DNA of 32,858 nt from Phycisphaerae bacterium (GTDB lineage: Bacteria > Planctomycetota > Phycisphaerae > Tepidisphaerales > Tepidisphaeraceae), in assembly GCA_014379105.1 (NCBI GenBank), contig JACMML010000210.1, positions 1 through 32,858 on the forward strand. Direction: 5' to 3'. Shown here one piece after another: positions 24,947 to 31,709 of the stretch. The position numbers and the translations under genes were made by a program. A model generated the notes under the pieces. That model was not told the origin of the DNA. It did no database searches and saw only the letters and a list, made by a program, of their open reading frames with translations. Position 1 is the first letter of the stretch, and every line of letters begins with the position of its first letter.

Positions 24947-25978
24947 TCATCCTACCGACTTCTCCCGATTCTTCCAGATCGGGGTTAATCGGTTTATCAG
25001 CAGGTGCAGCGGGATCGACAGCGCGATCGTGAGCCCGACCAGCGCCGCGATATTCAGCGGAAACCGTATGGCGACCAGCTTCGACCAATGGGCCAGCGCC
25101 TGGTGAACCACGTACGTTTCCAATGTGATGGCGGCCAGCAATGTGATCCCCAGCGCCAGCAGCGGGACCTTTCGCAACGGGCGCATGGTGAGATCATGAG
25201 TGGTCACGAAGAACGCCGCGACGCAGATAAAGAGCACCAGCGCGTGCAGGACGGGGAATGCCGCACTCCCTTGGCCGCGTACGACCATTACGTACTTTGC
25301 GGCGACATATAGTCCCACCGCGATCAGGATCATCACGCCCAGAAGAAGCCACGTCCGGCCGCTGATGTCGATACGATCCGCACTGACCGCCAGCGCGGCG
25401 CCGATGAAGAACGCAAGTGCGTAGTACATCGTCTGATTCAAGAGCGATAGATTGCCCAGTTGCAGATGCGCGGGGAATCCAGGTGCCGCGGCATCCCGCA
25501 CCGCACTGGCGGCGTACCCGATTGCCAGCAGCGCCAGGATCCACAGGGATCGCTTCATCGTTGCACCGCGACCGGTGAAATAGATGATCGCATAAAACGG
25601 CACGATCCAAATCACATACGTGTAGTTGGTCGGCCAGATGAAAGCGGCGAATAACTGGCCGGGCGACATATCCGTTATCGCCGACCCGCGCAGCAGATGC
25701 GCTGCGAGCACCACGATGATCACCGCTGGATAAAGTCGCCATAATCGCCGGGCGTAGTAGTCTAAGAATGACTGCTTTCTCCCGAGCAAACTGCACTGCA
25801 CGCCGAAGCCAGAGAGCATGTAAAAAATGCTGACCCCGAGCAACCCGTCGGCGGCCATCCAGGGGCGCGGGTAATACGCCTCGAGGTGCGAGTTGATGAT
25901 CAGCAGCGCGGCGATCGCGAGCAATACCGACGTATCGAAGCGGCGGGGCATGGGTGAAGCTGTATCGCCTTGAGACAT
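24947..25978 (-). CDS. Acyltransferase 3 family membrane protein (OafA/NodX-like)
   Basis: I choose the ATG at 25978 (343 residues, MSQGDTASPMPRRFDTSV), 14 nt after the toxin gene stop; a longer frame to 26116 would run into that gene. The protein is polytopic with about ten hydrophobic segments. Family features are INSHLEAYYPRPWM, with the His in the first membrane segment, and GLLGVSIFYMLSGFG followed by YARRLWRLYPAVI, the usual RxxRLYP stretch. Members move acetyl or other acyl groups across the inner membrane onto sugars of surface polysaccharides. It could decorate the polymer made by the upstream operon, but it is separated from it by the giant surface gene. It is downstream of a toxin-antitoxin pair and directly upstream of a tRNA. 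Confidence 0.88.
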   Translation of the reverse strand: MSQGDTASPMPRRFDTSVLLAIAALLIINSHLEAYYPRPWMAADGLLGVSIFYMLSGFGVQCSLLGRKQSFLDYYARRLWRLYPAVIIVVLAAHLLRGSAITDMSPGQLFAAFIWPTNYTYVIWIVPFYAIIYFTGRGATMKRSLWILALLAIGYAASAVRDAAAPGFPAHLQLGNLSLLNQTMYYALAFFIGAALAVSADRIDISGRTWLLLGVMILIAVGLYVAAKYVMVVRGQGSAAFPVLHALVLFICVAAFFVTTHDLTMRPLRKVPLLALGITLLAAITLETYVVHQALAHWSKLVAIRFPLNIAALVGLTIALSIPLHLLINRLTPIWKNREKSVG

Positions 25979-25992
25979 CGGACGCCCTTTGA

Positions 25993-26289
25993 TCAGTTGC
26001 TCGTTCGGCGACGCCAGTAGCCCGGCAATCGCGATTGATGTGCCACCGCCAGGATGATCACTTCTTTCGGGAGAATGCTGTAGACGATCGCATATGGGAA
26101 CCGGCGTGTCGCGCAACGGTGGATCGTTTTACGGACGCTTGGAAAACTATGCGGTGCGGCGAGCAGATCCTGAATGCGGGAATAGACTTCTCGCTCGAAT
26201 GCCTCGCCGAGTCCTGAGCGATGAGATTCGTAATAGACAACCGCCTGTAAAAACTCAATTCTCGCCGCCGCGTGAAACCGGTACTTCAC
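25993..26289 (-). CDS. RelE/ParE-type toxin
   Basis: This 98-residue basic protein starts at a GTG that overlaps the antitoxin stop as GTGA. It has the ParE/RelE plan: MKYRFHAAARIEFLQAVVYYE (N-terminal strand and first helix), GLGEAFEREVYSRIQDLL, then CATRRFPYAIVYSILPKEVIILAVAHQSRLPGYW, where RRFPYAIVY and the VAHQ-R-PGYW end are typical for the family. ParE types poison gyrase and RelE types cut mRNA on the ribosome. Which applies cannot be told here. It would form a complex with the upstream antitoxin. The pair sits between ilvB and an acyltransferase, all on the same strand. Confidence 0.9.
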   Translation of the reverse strand: MKYRFHAAARIEFLQAVVYYESHRSGLGEAFEREVYSRIQDLLAAPHSFPSVRKTIHRCATRRFPYAIVYSILPKEVIILAVAHQSRLPGYWRRRTSN

Positions 26290-26528
26290 GTGCCGGACCT
26301 GATGCGTTGGATGTGCAACCGGGCCTCTTCAAACACCGCGTCCCCATCCATCAGGCTTGCCGGGCTCTGGGCGATCTCCGATACGCGTCGTTCGATTTCC
26401 GCTTCCCACTCGGCCGACAGGGGTGCGTCGGAGTTCAGGCTCGCGTACAGCCGCTCCGCGACTGCTTCGCGGTCTGCCGGAGCCAGGCGCATCGCTTCGG
26501 CAAGAAGTTGATCGATTGTCATTGCCAT
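26286..26528 (-). CDS. Antitoxin of the RelE/ParE pair (addiction module component family)
   Basis: The protein is 80 residues from the ATG at 26528; a second Met lies two codons later and a GTG at 26543 is also in frame. Its sequence MTIDQLLAEAMRLAPADREAVAERLYASL matches the small acidic helical addiction-module family that precedes RelE/ParE toxins. It ends with LMDGDAVFEEARLHIQRIRSGT, the part expected to wrap the toxin. It neutralises the toxin by direct binding. AGGTG about 12 nt upstream is a weak ribosome site. The gene begins 35 nt after the ilvB stop and no operator-like palindrome is visible, so it may be read from the ilvB transcript. Confidence 0.85.
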   Translation of the reverse strand: MAMTIDQLLAEAMRLAPADREAVAERLYASLNSDAPLSAEWEAEIERRVSEIAQSPASLMDGDAVFEEARLHIQRIRSGT

Positions 26529-26563
26529 GAATGCAATATACACCTGATACGAACAGCAATTTT

Positions 26564-28366
26564 CTACGCCAGATTCACCGTATCCACCTGCGCGCCCGCC
26601 GAGATGCCGCCGGCGTTGGCGACGGTGCCCAGGGTCAACTCGTGCAGGCCTTTGCCGGCCGGGACCATCGGGTAGACGTGCTCGTCGGGGTCGACCGCGA
26701 AATCCACCACCACCGGTCCGTCGTGGCTGAGCATCTGGTCAACCACCTTCGGCACGTCGCGCTTGTCGTCGCAGCGGATCCCTTTAACGCCGAACGATTC
26801 GGCCATCATCGCGAAGTTGGGATTCTTCATCTTGCTCTGGCTGTAACGCTTGTCGTAGAACAGGTCCTGCCACTGCTTGATCATGCCCTGGAAGTCGTTG
26901 TTCAGAATGACTGCTTTCACATTAATGTTGTATTCGGCGATCGTCGCAAGCTCATAGCAGGTCATCAGGTAACTGCCGTCGCCGTCGATGTCGATGACGG
27001 TCTTGCCGGGTGATCCCAGCGCGGCGCCCATCGCCGCGGGCAGGCCGAAGCCCATCGTGCCCAGGCCGCCGGAGGTGATGAATTGCCGGGCGTAGCGCCA
27101 GCGGTAAAACTGCGCCGCCCACATCTGGTGTTGGCCGACGCCGGTGGTGACGATCGCTTCGCTCTTGGTCTGCCGGTTGATCTCCTCGATCACGTACTGC
27201 GGCTTGGCCAACGGGCGGTCGTCGAAATACTTGAACGGAAACTGCTGTTTCCACTGGTTAATCGTCGCAAACCAGCCTGGTCGATCGCGCCGCTCGATCA
27301 GCGGCAGCATCGCCAGCAGGCTCTGGCGGGCATCGCCGACGACCGGGACATCCACATCCACCGTCTTGCTGATCGATGACGGATCGATATCGATATGAAT
27401 GATCTTCGCGTGCGGCGCAAAACTGGCGAGGTTGCCGGTCACGCGATCATCAAACCGCGCGCCGATCGCGATCAGGCAATCGCTTTCCTGCACCGCGTAG
27501 TTGGCGTAAGCGCTGCCGTGCATGCCGAGCATGTGGAGCGTCTTTGGGTTCAGTTCGTCAAACGCGCCCATGCCCAGCAGAGTTGTGGTGCAAGGAATGT
27601 TCCCTTTTTCGGATAACTCGCGCACTTCTTTCCATGCGCCCGAGATGATCGCGCCGCCGCCGACGTAGAGGACGGGCTTTTCCGATTTATTGATCAGCTC
27701 CGCCGCCTCGGCGATCTGCTTGGCGCTGCCGCCGGTGAGGCTGAGGTTTTGCCGCTTGATGATGTGCGGGCGGGGCGTGTCGTCCACTTCTTCGGGGCAG
27801 ATGCCCGCCGACACGTCTTTGGGCAGATCGATCAACACCGGGCCCGGCCGACCTGATGTGGCGATGATGAACGCCTCATTGATGATCCGCGGCAGTTCGC
27901 GAATGTCTTTGACTAGATAATTCCACTTCGTACACGGGCGGCTGATGCCGGTGACGTCCGCCTCCTGAAAAGCGTCGTTGCCGATGACTTTGGTCGGCAC
28001 CTGCCCGCTGAAGACGATCATGGGGATCGAATCCATCTGCGCGGTCGCCATCGGCGTGATCATATTCGTCGCGGCCGGTCCGGAGGTGACGATGCAGACG
28101 CCCGGCTTGCCAGTCGCGCGGGCATAGCCGTCGGCGCAATGCCCCGACGCCTGCTCATGGCGGTTCAGGATAAACTTGGCGGGCGTGCGATACAGCTCGT
28201 CAAACACCGGCAGAATCGCGCCGCCGGGATACCCGAACATCACCTCGACCTTGTGCGGGCCGACGAGCATTTCGTGGAGGATTTTTGCCCCGGTCTTGCC
28301 CTTAAATCGTGGCTTGGCTTCGTTTTGCGTCTTTTTAGTGGTGACGGGGTCGTTGATCAGCGTCAT
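26564..28366 (-). CDS. ilvB: Acetolactate synthase, large (catalytic) subunit
   Basis: This 600-residue protein is the normal length for the family. The first domain has VEVMFGYPGGAILPVFDEL and RHEQ, with catalytic Glu71 that activates thiamine diphosphate, followed by CIVTSGPAATN. The TPP-Mg motif is seen near residue 460 as DGDGSYLMTCYEL to ILNNDFQGM. The enzyme joins two pyruvates, or pyruvate and 2-oxobutyrate, in valine, leucine and isoleucine synthesis, using FAD as a structural cofactor. Small differences from common sequences are ASGHCADGYARATG and SGPAATN instead of the usual GAAHMADG and SGPGATN. No small regulatory subunit (ilvN) lies next to it. The gene downstream is a toxin-antitoxin pair. 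Its leader carries four 12-bp repeats that may control it. Confidence 0.96.
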   Translation of the reverse strand: MTLINDPVTTKKTQNEAKPRFKGKTGAKILHEMLVGPHKVEVMFGYPGGAILPVFDELYRTPAKFILNRHEQASGHCADGYARATGKPGVCIVTSGPAATNMITPMATAQMDSIPMIVFSGQVPTKVIGNDAFQEADVTGISRPCTKWNYLVKDIRELPRIINEAFIIATSGRPGPVLIDLPKDVSAGICPEEVDDTPRPHIIKRQNLSLTGGSAKQIAEAAELINKSEKPVLYVGGGAIISGAWKEVRELSEKGNIPCTTTLLGMGAFDELNPKTLHMLGMHGSAYANYAVQESDCLIAIGARFDDRVTGNLASFAPHAKIIHIDIDPSSISKTVDVDVPVVGDARQSLLAMLPLIERRDRPGWFATINQWKQQFPFKYFDDRPLAKPQYVIEEINRQTKSEAIVTTGVGQHQMWAAQFYRWRYARQFITSGGLGTMGFGLPAAMGAALGSPGKTVIDIDGDGSYLMTCYELATIAEYNINVKAVILNNDFQGMIKQWQDLFYDKRYSQSKMKNPNFAMMAESFGVKGIRCDDKRDVPKVVDQMLSHDGPVVVDFAVDPDEHVYPMVPAGKGLHELTLGTVANAGGISAGAQVDTVNLA

Positions 28367-28381
28367 GGCGTTTCCGTATCT

Positions 28382-28538
28382 TTTGGGTTCGTTCTTTAGA
28401 ATCGTCCGAATCTATCGGCTTTGGGTTCGTTCGACAAACAAAAAGCACGTTCGGACGGGTCGTTTGGGTTCGTTTGTTCGGGCCGCTCAGTTGAATAAGC
28501 GGAAAAATTGCCGTTGCCAGGGTGATTTTGGGTTCGTT
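28382..28538 (-). repeat. Four direct copies of AACGAACCCAAA in the ilvB leader
   Basis: Identical 12-mers, given as the plus-strand intervals, lie at 28382-28393, 28420-28431, 28463-28474 and 28527-28538, all in one orientation; copies three and four share 17 bp. The gaps are 26, 31 and 52 nt. An 8-bp inverted repeat, CGTCCGAA/TTCGGACG (28403-28410 and 28450-28457), encloses copy two and could form an RNA stem. There is no ATG in the stretch, so a leader peptide is unlikely. These are probably binding sites for a repressor or activator, or RNA elements in the ilvB leader. Confidence 0.85.
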
Positions 28539-28831
28539 TGTTCAGAGCAACCGATCAAAACGAATGGGGCGGAAGCCCGCACCGTGGGGTATTAGGAGGG
28601 GGGGCCGGCGGTCAGCGTTCGAGTGTCACAAACGCCATCCCGACGGCCGGTCTTACGACCACCGTTACGGGGAGAGGAACGTTTGATAGACGGATGGGCA
28701 TATGGGCCGAATCCTATCAAGATGATGGGGAATGTCAATCAATAAACTCCAAAGCTTCCAAACTGCAATCGAAGAATTTTATCTAACATAATGCGAACAT
28801 CAATTATAAAATCGAATCGAAAGAGCGGTCT
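28539..28831. other. Intergenic spacer between ilvB and vapBC
   Basis: No gene is supported here. The left half is GC-rich. From about 28730 the sequence becomes clearly AT-rich, as expected for a promoter region. No tRNA or other known RNA is seen. Confidence 0.5.
28805..28810 (+). promoter_or_regulatory. Possible -10 element of vapBC
   Basis: TATAAA lies in an AT-rich stretch 22 nt before the twin palindromes. No good -35 partner is seen at 16-18 nt upstream. The placement would put the transcription start at or beside the operator. Confidence 0.3.
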
Positions 28832-28862
28832 CATCATGATGCAATTTTGTTGCATCATGATG
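28832..28862. promoter_or_regulatory. Twin-palindrome operator of the vapBC module
   Basis: Two identical perfect palindromes, CATCATGATG, lie at 28832-28841 and 28853-28862. Their centres are 21 bp apart, two turns of B-DNA, and the whole 31-bp block is itself an inverted repeat (13-bp arms, 5-nt loop). It ends 11 nt before the first likely vapB start. Ribbon-helix-helix antitoxins bind such paired sites as dimers of dimers to repress their own operon. Confidence 0.8.
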
Positions 28863-28873
28863 CTAACGAACCG

Positions 28874-29164
28874 ATGATGAAGAGTATGCGAACGACGGTT
28901 GATCTACCTGAAGGCGTGCTCCGCAAAGTCAAGCAATTGGCGCTGGATACGGACCGTAAGTTTAACGACGTGATTGTTGACGCCCTTTTGCGCGATTTGA
29001 ATCGCCATCAAACGGATGGTCCTAAACCGAAATTGAGTCAATTACCTATCGCGCAAAATGGCGGGGGATTGCTCCCCGGCGTTCCAATGGAGAGTAACGC
29101 GGAGATGCAGGACTTCATGGACAAAATCGCGCTGGAGTCCGGAGGCATTGAAAAGCTCCGATGA
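28874..29164 (+). CDS. vapB: VapB-type antitoxin (ribbon-helix-helix)
   Basis: The protein is 96 residues from the ATG at 28874. Other starts are ATG 28877 and ATG 28886; the last gives MRTTVDLPEGVLRKVKQLA, the most family-like N-terminus. An in-frame TTG at 28847 lies inside the operator and is unlikely. Residues MRTTVDLPEG form the DNA-binding strand of a ribbon-helix-helix fold, followed by helix LRKVKQLALDTDRKFNDVIVDALLRDL. The C-terminal half (LPGVPMESNAEMQDFMDKIALE) is acidic and should bind and block the VapC nuclease. It also represses its own operon through the palindromes just upstream. Its stop overlaps the toxin start as ATGA. Confidence 0.88.
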   Translation: MMKSMRTTVDLPEGVLRKVKQLALDTDRKFNDVIVDALLRDLNRHQTDGPKPKLSQLPIAQNGGGLLPGVPMESNAEMQDFMDKIALESGGIEKLR

Positions 29165-29595
29165 AATTGCTCGATATCAACATTCTTGTCTATGCTTTTC
29201 GTCCGGATTCGCCGCACCATCCGGTGGTTCGCAATTGGTTTGAACATCTCGAGGCATCCAACGAGTCGGTGGCCACTTCCGAACTGGTTTTGTCGGGTTT
29301 TCTCAGAATCGTAACGATGCGTCGCATCTTCGCTGCGCCGACTTCATTATCCGATGCCTTGGCATTTGTGGATCAACTGAGGGGAAGCTCCAACCACACG
29401 ACGTTATCACCCGGCCGCCGACACTGGGAAATCTTCGTCGATCTGTGTACCCGAGCCGGCGCACACGGCAATCTCGTACCCGACGCCTACCACGCAGCGC
29501 TTGCAATCGAGAATGACTGCGAGTGGATCACCATGGATCGCGGTTTCGCACTCTATCCCGGGCTGAAATGGTCGAGCCCGGGTGCGAGTGCGTAA
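29161..29595 (+). CDS. vapC: VapC toxin, PIN-domain ribonuclease
   Basis: This 144-residue PIN-domain protein has all four acidic metal-binding residues: Asp5 in MKLLDINILVYAF, Glu41 in TSELVLSGF, Asp108 in NLVPDAYHAALA and Asp126 in ITMDRGFALYPGL. VapC toxins are Mg-dependent endonucleases that usually cut initiator tRNA or the large rRNA and are held inactive by VapB. The start overlaps vapB by 4 nt (ATGA), ensuring coupled synthesis. Length and motif order are normal for the TA-type PIN group, so the toxin looks intact. The RNA target cannot be predicted from sequence. Confidence 0.92.
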   Translation: MKLLDINILVYAFRPDSPHHPVVRNWFEHLEASNESVATSELVLSGFLRIVTMRRIFAAPTSLSDALAFVDQLRGSSNHTTLSPGRRHWEIFVDLCTRAGAHGNLVPDAYHAALAIENDCEWITMDRGFALYPGLKWSSPGASA

Positions 29596-29774
29596 GCAAG
29601 CCGGCGCGGCCATCGCAAACAGTCCGATCCGCAAATTGAAAATAAGTTGACACGCTGAACCCTGCGCGGCAGGCTCATCCATAACCTCCTGCGAGCGTTC
29701 GCGAGGCGGCGTCCCGAAAGCGCGTATTGGCGTACGTGACTTCGGCGAAGCGGCACTTCTTTGGGAGACTGACT

Positions 29775-30455
29775 ATGCGTGGCGGAAGAACATTTCTCGC
29801 GCGATCCTGCGCGCTCGGATTCCTGACGATCTTACTTTCAGTCGGTTCAAACAACGCCGCAGCCGCGTTGCTTTCGGGGATTGGCGGTGCGCCGTCTGAC
29901 CCTGTCTTTATCGGGCCGGTGACGATCGATTTCGAATCGACGACGTCTGGCGCTTACAACGCTACGACCATCGGCAATACCACGTTCACCGGGCTCGACG
30001 GCGCGTACACGATCGACACGCAATACAACGGGTCTTACAACATCAACGGATTGAAATCGTTGCACTCCATCCCGGGACCGCCGCCCAATTTTACGATTCT
30101 GCCGAGCAAAATCGAGATGTTCTTCACGCTGCCGGTCTCCGCGGTCGCGTTCAACTGGGGCGCGGCGGACAACGTCTGGCAGATGAGCGCGTACGACAGC
30201 GCCAACGCACTGATCGAGACTAATCTAATCGCGTTGTCGCCCAATTCTTCGGTCAACAACGGCGAGTACTTCGGCGTGGTGAGCCCCGACATCAAGCGCA
30301 TCGTTCTGATCGATCAGAAGGACGCGTATCTGAATGGGGACGAAGTGTTCATTGATGACGTGACGACCAGTTTCGAGGCATTGCCCGAGCCGTCATCTGC
30401 GGCGGTCATGGTGTTTGGCCTGGCCGCCTATTTGATGCGCCGCCGGCGATTGTGA
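29775..30455 (+). CDS. PEP-CTERM sorting-domain protein, secreted
   Basis: The start is the ATG at 29775, seven bases after GGGAGA, which gives 226 residues; the frame is open to 29727 but that part is not signal-like. The N-terminus MRGGRTFLARSCALGFLTIL with SNNAAAA is a signal peptide cleaved near residue 30. The central part (about 35-200) is beta-rich, acidic and Thr/Asn-rich, with no recognised enzyme motif (FVGPVTIDFES-type start, FIDDVTTSFE end). The C-terminus holds PEPSSAAVMVFGLAAYLMRRRRL: the PEP box at about 204-206, a membrane helix and a basic tail. This is the PEP-CTERM signal processed by exosortase, often linked to polysaccharide loci. No exosortase is in the window. Ligand or role unknown. 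Confidence 0.9.
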   Translation: MRGGRTFLARSCALGFLTILLSVGSNNAAAALLSGIGGAPSDPVFIGPVTIDFESTTSGAYNATTIGNTTFTGLDGAYTIDTQYNGSYNINGLKSLHSIPGPPPNFTILPSKIEMFFTLPVSAVAFNWGAADNVWQMSAYDSANALIETNLIALSPNSSVNNGEYFGVVSPDIKRIVLIDQKDAYLNGDEVFIDDVTTSFEALPEPSSAAVMVFGLAAYLMRRRRL

Positions 30456-30504
30456 TCGTCGTGCCGGAGGTGTTTAGGCCGTGGCGTGATTGAGAAATTT
30501 CGCG

Positions 30505-31530
30505 TTACGCGCCGACTGTCCAGCGCGTCCAGCGGGATCGGCTAAGCGTCCACGTCACGGCGATTGCTCCGATCAGCGCCAACACGAATCCGATGACATC
30601 GACCGCCGCGCCGGCGCCGATTTGCTTTTTCTCGCACACGATCACAAGCACCCGCAGGAAGACGACATGGCTCAAATAGATGCCCAGGGACATCGCGCCC
30701 AGCCACGCCATCCGCGGCAGAAGGGGGCTGGCGATGCCGGACATCGCGATCCAAAGTGCGCCCAATCCGCCGAGCGTGGCGGCCGGGAGCCACGGGTCGG
30801 TGGCGTGCCACTGAACCGCCGTTGACGCTACCAGCAGCACTATGCCGGCGTAGCCGAGCGCAGGAGGCACGCGCAGCTCGGCCCGGCGATTCATACCAAG
30901 CATCGCGATCGCGATGCCGGTCAGCATGGCCGGCAGCGCCCAGTATGAAGCGCGAATGCACTTCCACGGACCTTCAAGCATCTGAATCTGCGGCGGCACC
31001 GGAAGGATCGACAGGATTATCGCCGCCACGATCACCATAACAGCGACCGTCCGCTGTGCTGGCACCGATCGCGAGGTGAGTTTGACGAGCGGAACGATGA
31101 TCATCGTTGCCAGCAGCAGGAATGGCACAAACCAGAGGTGCTCGTAGGTGCCGCCAACAAATCCGCGCATGTCGATCCGGATCGAGCCGATCCCGCCGGT
31201 TTGGAGCGCCTTAGCCTGGCGGATCGCCTCGTACACAAGGCACCAGAACAGGAACGCGGGGTAAAGACGCGCGATGCGTTTACCGACGTACGCCGCGGTG
31301 CTCTGCTCGGGATGGCGGACGACGCTGCGGGCGGTCATGACCATCGCGACGATGACGAAAAACGGCACGGCGAACATCCCCGCGCCTTCAGGAAGCGTCG
31401 CGGCGGCGTGAAGCCAGATGACGCCAAGGATCGCGAGGCCGCGCATGCCGTCCAGATTTTTTGACCGCGACGGCATGGCCGCGTGTGAGGCGACGGAGAA
31501 ATCCGCGGTCGATGCCGAAAGGGTGGTCAT
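30505..31530 (-). CDS. Acyltransferase 3 family membrane protein
   Basis: The ATG at 31530 is preceded by AGGA and gives 341 residues; the frame is open to 31605 but that part is not conserved. After about 25 polar residues comes NLDGMRGLAILGVIWLHAA, the typical first segment of acyltransferase-3 proteins with its conserved Arg and His. Then follow MFAVPFFVIVAMVMTARS, YVGKRIARLYPAFLFW (RxxRLYP motif) and about eight more hydrophobic segments ending near SLGIYLSHVVFLRVLV. Such enzymes acylate extracytoplasmic sugars. It faces away from the NAD(P)H-hydrate dehydratase gene and converges on the PEP-CTERM gene. It is the second member of this family in the window and may modify surface glycans. 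The substrate is unknown. Confidence 0.88.
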   Translation of the reverse strand: MTTLSASTADFSVASHAAMPSRSKNLDGMRGLAILGVIWLHAAATLPEGAGMFAVPFFVIVAMVMTARSVVRHPEQSTAAYVGKRIARLYPAFLFWCLVYEAIRQAKALQTGGIGSIRIDMRGFVGGTYEHLWFVPFLLLATMIIVPLVKLTSRSVPAQRTVAVMVIVAAIILSILPVPPQIQMLEGPWKCIRASYWALPAMLTGIAIAMLGMNRRAELRVPPALGYAGIVLLVASTAVQWHATDPWLPAATLGGLGALWIAMSGIASPLLPRMAWLGAMSLGIYLSHVVFLRVLVIVCEKKQIGAGAAVDVIGFVLALIGAIAVTWTLSRSRWTRWTVGA

Positions 31531-31540
31531 TGGTTGGTCC

Positions 31541-31578
31541 TGCTCCCCGCTGCCGAATACCGAGAGGGCGGGGGAGCA
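31541..31578. repeat. 8-bp inverted repeat in the divergent promoter region
   Basis: TGCTCCCC (31541-31548) and GGGGAGCA (31571-31578) are a perfect 8-bp inverted repeat 22 nt apart. They lie just upstream of the acyltransferase start, between the two divergent genes. It could be an operator or chance in GC-rich DNA. Confidence 0.3.
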
Positions 31579-31709
31579 TTTACTATTCACCATCGATCGC
31601 GGCAAACTAATAATCAGTGCGGGTCAGACCGCATCGACAGTGTTTTGTTGGGACACCGGGGGAACTGGATCGTTCGCATGGGCAATGCGTTCGGATAACA
31701 TGCACCGCC

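Noticed and set aside
24866-26543. Genomic island inserted at the tRNA-Gly gene
   Set aside because: No integrase and no direct repeat of the tRNA 3' end were seen. The toxin-antitoxin and acyltransferase genes lie on the 5' side of the tRNA, which is not the usual integration side.
28382-28538. CRISPR-like array before ilvB
   Set aside because: The repeats are only 12 bp, the spacers are unequal (26, 31 and 52 nt), and there are no cas genes.
28367-28620. T-box riboswitch or leader-peptide attenuator for ilvB
   Set aside because: No ATG-started leader peptide with branched amino acid codons, no T-box sequence and no terminator with a T-run are seen on the minus strand.
29647-29652. Perfect TTGACA upstream of the PEP-CTERM gene
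   Set aside because: No -10 element is found at 16-18 nt downstream, so a promoter is not supported.
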